From positions 1,178,001-1,242,000 of the forward strand of contig NZ_JANFQP010000001.1 of assembly GCF_024436175.1 (NCBI RefSeq): 64,000 bases of DNA, written 5' to 3'. This document shows positions 61,845 through 64,000 of the stretch, in pieces. The notes below the pieces were generated by a model. The model searched no databases. It was not told the DNA's origin and saw only the letters and a program-made list of their open reading frames with translations. The position numbers and the translations under genes were made by a program. The stretch's first letter is position 1. The number at the start of each line of letters is the position of its first letter. Source of the DNA: Kaistella montana (GTDB lineage: Bacteria; Bacteroidota; Bacteroidia; Flavobacteriales; Weeksellaceae).

Positions 61845-62612
61845 TCACTCCCAAATTTTCAATTCAAAATCCTGCTGGAATTCACCATAAGTAAAATATG
61901 AAATCCAATCGCCGAGATTGACATATTTTGCTTCGTTTTCGTTTGATTTTAAATCTAAAACCATCGGCAAATGACGATGACCATAAACAAAATAATCGAT
62001 ATTCTCTGTTTTGAGTTTTTCCTTGGAATATACAATCAAAAATTCTTTGTCTTCTCCCAAAAATTCTTTGTCTTCCTCGCCGGAAATCATTTTATTTTTT
62101 GTTGAGAAATAAATTGCTACCTTCATCGCAATATCCGGATGAAGCCACTTGAAAGCCCATTGAGCAAGCGGATTGGTGAATAATTTCTTCATTCTTTTAT
62201 AGCCTTTGTCGCCCGGTCCTAACCCGTCGCCATGAGCCAAAAGAAAATTTTTCCCGTTAATTTCAAAGTATTGTTTTTCGAAAAAAACCGTGCATCCAAT
62301 TTCTTCCTCGAAGTAGTTTTTCATCCACAAATCGTGATTTCCCACAAACATGAAAAGTTCAACTCCGGAATCTTTCAATTCAGCCAATTTGCCCAAAACA
62401 CGAACATATCCTTTCGGAATTACATGATTCCATTCATGCCAAAAATCGAATAAATCCCCCATCAAAAAGAGCACTTGCGCATCAGATTTTATTTCATCCA
62501 ACCAACGGATAAATTTCTCTTCCCGCAATTTGCTTGCTTTTGGTGTTGGTGCGCCAAAATGCTGGTCCGAAGCGAAATATATTTTTTTATTATGTTCTAA
62601 TTTTATTTTCAT
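61845..62612 (-). CDS. lpxH: UDP-2,3-diacylglucosamine diphosphatase (LpxH-like)
   Basis: LpxH removes UMP from UDP-2,3-diacylglucosamine to make lipid X in lipid A synthesis. The 255-residue protein has metallophosphoesterase motifs: FASDQHFG (D16, H18), MGDLFDFWHEW (the family GDxFDxW), VGNHDLW, LAHGDGLG and YGHRHLP. The order and spacing match the LpxH type. Insertion of an EDKEFLGEDKEFL repeat near residues 195-208 is unusual. It is probably cotranscribed with the LuxE-like gene. Confidence 0.88.
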   Translation of the reverse strand: MKIKLEHNKKIYFASDQHFGAPTPKASKLREEKFIRWLDEIKSDAQVLFLMGDLFDFWHEWNHVIPKGYVRVLGKLAELKDSGVELFMFVGNHDLWMKNYFEEEIGCTVFFEKQYFEINGKNFLLAHGDGLGPGDKGYKRMKKLFTNPLAQWAFKWLHPDIAMKVAIYFSTKNKMISGEEDKEFLGEDKEFLIVYSKEKLKTENIDYFVYGHRHLPMVLDLKSNENEAKYVNLGDWISYFTYGEFQQDFELKIWE

Positions 62613-62671
62613 GGATGAATTTCGAAGTGCAGATTTCTTGATTTCTTAATTTTAGTAGAATGACCTAAAAA

Positions 62672-63121
62672 CTATGAATTATTGTCTTCAGCAAACCATT
62701 CTCCGTAAGAATTTTCGGTTTCGTGAAGTTTCAGGTAAGCGAGTTGCACCTCTTTCGGAAGTTTATTTTTAATCTTTTCGGCGATATCATACAACATATT
62801 TTCGCATGTCGGCTGGTAATTACATAAAATCACTTTGTGCCCTTTTCCCTCCAAATCTTGTCCTAAATCTTTGTGCGGGGAAGCGCCATTTACCAAAACT
62901 GCATGATCCCAAACATCGATAATCTCGGAATTGACGATTTTTTTTATATCGCCAAAATCTACCACCATTCCGTTTTTTGGATCATTTAAATCATTGATAG
63001 GTCTTCCTTTTACCGTAACAAAAAGTTTGTAGGAGTGCCCGTGCATATTTTTGCATTTTCCGTCGTAATTGTACAGAACATGAGCGGTTTCGAAAGTGAA
63101 AATTTTGGTAATACGTATCAT
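62672..63121 (-). CDS. queD: 6-carboxytetrahydropterin synthase (QueD family)
   Basis: QueD makes 6-carboxytetrahydropterin in queuosine biosynthesis; close relatives act in tetrahydrobiopterin synthesis. From the ATG at 63121 the product has 149 residues. Zinc ligands are H14 in FETAHVL and H27/H29 in NMHGHSY, and C23 in DGKCKN is the catalytic cysteine. The end of the protein has ENMLYDIAEKIKNKLPK and YLKLHETENSYGEW. The longer start at 63154 is rejected because the -7 box TATCTTTG lies between it and the preferred ATG. Confidence 0.92.
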   Translation of the reverse strand: MIRITKIFTFETAHVLYNYDGKCKNMHGHSYKLFVTVKGRPINDLNDPKNGMVVDFGDIKKIVNSEIIDVWDHAVLVNGASPHKDLGQDLEGKGHKVILCNYQPTCENMLYDIAEKIKNKLPKEVQLAYLKLHETENSYGEWFAEDNNS

Positions 63122-63125
63122 TTTG

Positions 63126-63154
63126 CAAAGATAAAGAAAGTTAAAAGATCGCAA
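63126..63154 (-). promoter_or_regulatory. promoter of queD, beside the start codon
   Basis: On the minus strand TTG (63154-63152), an 18-base spacer and TATCTTTG (63133-63126) precede the ATG at 63121 by 4 bases. This fixes the start and predicts a near-leaderless message. Confidence 0.65.
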
Positions 63155-63204
63155 TGGTATTGAAAAAACTTTATTAAGATAGAATAATTCTCAAATTCAA
63201 AGCT

Positions 63205-63234
63205 AAAAAATCCCTCTGCAAAAAAAGCAGAAGG
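63205..63234 (-). terminator. terminator of aceA
   Basis: A stem (tccctctgc / gcagaagga, with one mismatch) has an A-rich loop. The A-run at 63205-63210 reads as U on the minus strand. It lies 32 bases after the isocitrate lyase stop. Confidence 0.7.
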
Positions 63235-63265
63235 ACTTTAAAATAACAATTATTAAAGAATATAA

Positions 63266-64000
63266 TTAATGAAACTGTGCCGATTCGGTAGAATCTTTCA
63301 TCGCAACTACAGAAGAATTCCCCGCAGTAATGACGGTTTGTAGTGCATCGAAATAGCCGGTTCCTACAAAACTTTGATGTTTTACCGCGCGGAACCCTTC
63401 TTTTTGCAAAGCAAATTCTCTTTCCTGAAGTTCGGAATAGCCCGCCATTCCTCGTTTTTTATAAGCTAAAGCCAATTCAAACATCGAAGTATTCAAAGCA
63501 TGGAAACCTGCCAAAGTGATGAATTGGAATTTGTAACCCATTTTTGCAAGCTCTTCACGGAACGTTTCCATTTCCTCCACTGAAAGTTTTGCTGCCCAGT
63601 TGAAAGACGGCGAACAATTGTAAGCAAGCATTTTTCCAGGAAATTTCGCATGGATTCCTTCCGCAAATTTTCTGGCATAATCCAAATCCGGATTTGAAGT
63701 TTCCATCCAAATCAAATCCGCGTAAGGCGCGTACGACAAACCTCTGTCGATGCCCTGTTCTACTCCATTTTTCACTTCAAAAAAGCCTTCAGTTGTACGA
63801 GTTCCTGTAACAAATTTTTTGTCTCTATCGTCGATATCCGAAGTCAACAAATCCGCAGCATCAGCATCGGTCCTTGCCACCAAAAGTGTCGGAACGCCAC
63901 AAACATCGGCTGCCAAACGAGCTGCAATCAATTTATTTACAGCTTCTTGCGTAGGAACCAAAACTTTCCCACCGAGATGTCCGCATTTTTTGGCAGATGA
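63266..64000 (-). CDS. aceA: isocitrate lyase (5' end beyond the window)
   Basis: AceA splits isocitrate into succinate and glyoxylate, the first step of the glyoxylate shunt. The gene runs off the right edge; 244 codons are visible. The catalytic signature KKCGHLGGK lies at about 63965-63991, just upstream of [20 protein letters not shown], so the true frame continues beyond 64000 and the TTG at 63961 is not the start. Other motifs are [29 protein letters not shown] and NCSPSFNW, with the C-terminal [28 protein letters not shown] typical enzyme has about 430 residues, so some 180 are missing. It is the first step of the shunt with malate synthase, which is not in the window. Confidence 0.95.
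   Translation of the reverse strand, partial: SSAKKCGHLGGKVLVPTQEAVNKLIAARLAADVCGVPTLLVARTDADAADLLTSDIDDRDKKFVTGTRTTEGFFEVKNGVEQGIDRGLSYAPYADLIWMETSNPDLDYARKFAEGIHAKFPGKMLAYNCSPSFNWAAKLSVEEMETFREELAKMGYKFQFITLAGFHALNTSMFELALAYKKRGMAGYSELQEREFALQKEGFRAVKHQSFVGTGYFDALQTVITAGNSSVVAMKDSTESAQFH

Noticed and set aside
63122-63154. 11-residue N-terminal extension of QueD
   Set aside because: The promoter box lies inside it and the family N-terminus starts at MIRITKIFTFETAH.
63959-63961. TTG start for isocitrate lyase
   Set aside because: The catalytic KKCGH signature lies upstream in the same frame, so the gene continues beyond the window.

Overview
The window looks like a chromosomal segment of a flavobacterium in the Bacteroidota, most likely the Chryseobacterium/Kaistella/Epilithonimonas group (Weeksellaceae). 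The evidence is AT-rich DNA with few Shine-Dalgarno sequences, a -7 promoter box TAnnTTTG in front of most transcription units, two secreted enzymes with type IX secretion C-terminal domains, carboxypeptidase-regulatory-domain outer-membrane receptors, an S46 dipeptidyl-peptidase, Bacteroidota-type OstA-like and DUF6341/DUF6427-like genes, and tRNA genes without encoded CCA. The genus is an inference. Nearly all of the window is ordinary core genome. I saw no prophage, insertion sequence, CRISPR array, integrase or toxin-antitoxin pair.

Layout. 0-7 kb: a cut-off amino-acid permease, pnuC, a Tyr/Gly-Asn-rich lipoprotein, dapF, mltG and a TonB-dependent-type outer-membrane protein. 7-17 kb: galE with a sugar aminotransferase, a T9SS subtilase, an M16 zinc protease, DUF2200 and ppc. 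17-24 kb: an aspartyl-protease/PDZ protein overlapping a small membrane protein, an L,D-transpeptidase lipoprotein, and glgA-glgB. 24-30 kb: two unknown genes divergent from a Zn/Cd-type P-type ATPase, an Asp/Glu-type S46 peptidase (DPP11-like), and a small AT-rich patch with DUF2695 and a membrane protein. 30-36 kb: a second M16 protease with aspartase, and a lipoprotein amidase. 36-42 kb: a Ser-Pro-Arg tRNA operon, DUF202, a Fur-family gene coupled to an OstA-like gene, kup and pdhB. 42-49 kb: DUF2147, an LTA-synthase-type sulfatase, pssA, a DnaQ-like exonuclease, an FAH-family protein, a universal stress protein, DUF6341/DUF6427 and DUF3109. 49-54.5 kb: trigger factor and a three-gene set with a TonB receptor and two His-rich envelope proteins. 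54.6-64 kb: pfkA-gapA, a LuxR-type regulator, a large T9SS alpha-amylase, a LuxE-like protein, lpxH, queD and a cut-off isocitrate lyase gene.

Functional themes. Protein use: T9SS subtilase, two M16 peptidases, a DPP11-like peptidase that would release Asp/Glu dipeptides, then aspartase making fumarate. Storage and sugar use: glgA, glgB, secreted amylase, pfkA and gapA. Anaplerosis: ppc and aceA. Cell envelope: dapF, mltG, L,D-transpeptidase, amidase, pssA, lpxH, OstA-like protein and the LTA-synthase-like enzyme. Metal handling: Zn ATPase, Fur-family regulator and the TonB/His-rich locus.

The most notable observations are -7 boxes only 4-5 bases from several start codons (suggesting leaderless mRNAs), two overlapping divergent promoters inside a 42-bp gap, a candidate metal-uptake locus at 51.0-54.5 kb, a trigger factor with a His cluster in a diverged PPIase region, and a DPP11-aspartase neighbourhood. 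I found no clear new defence or mobile system.
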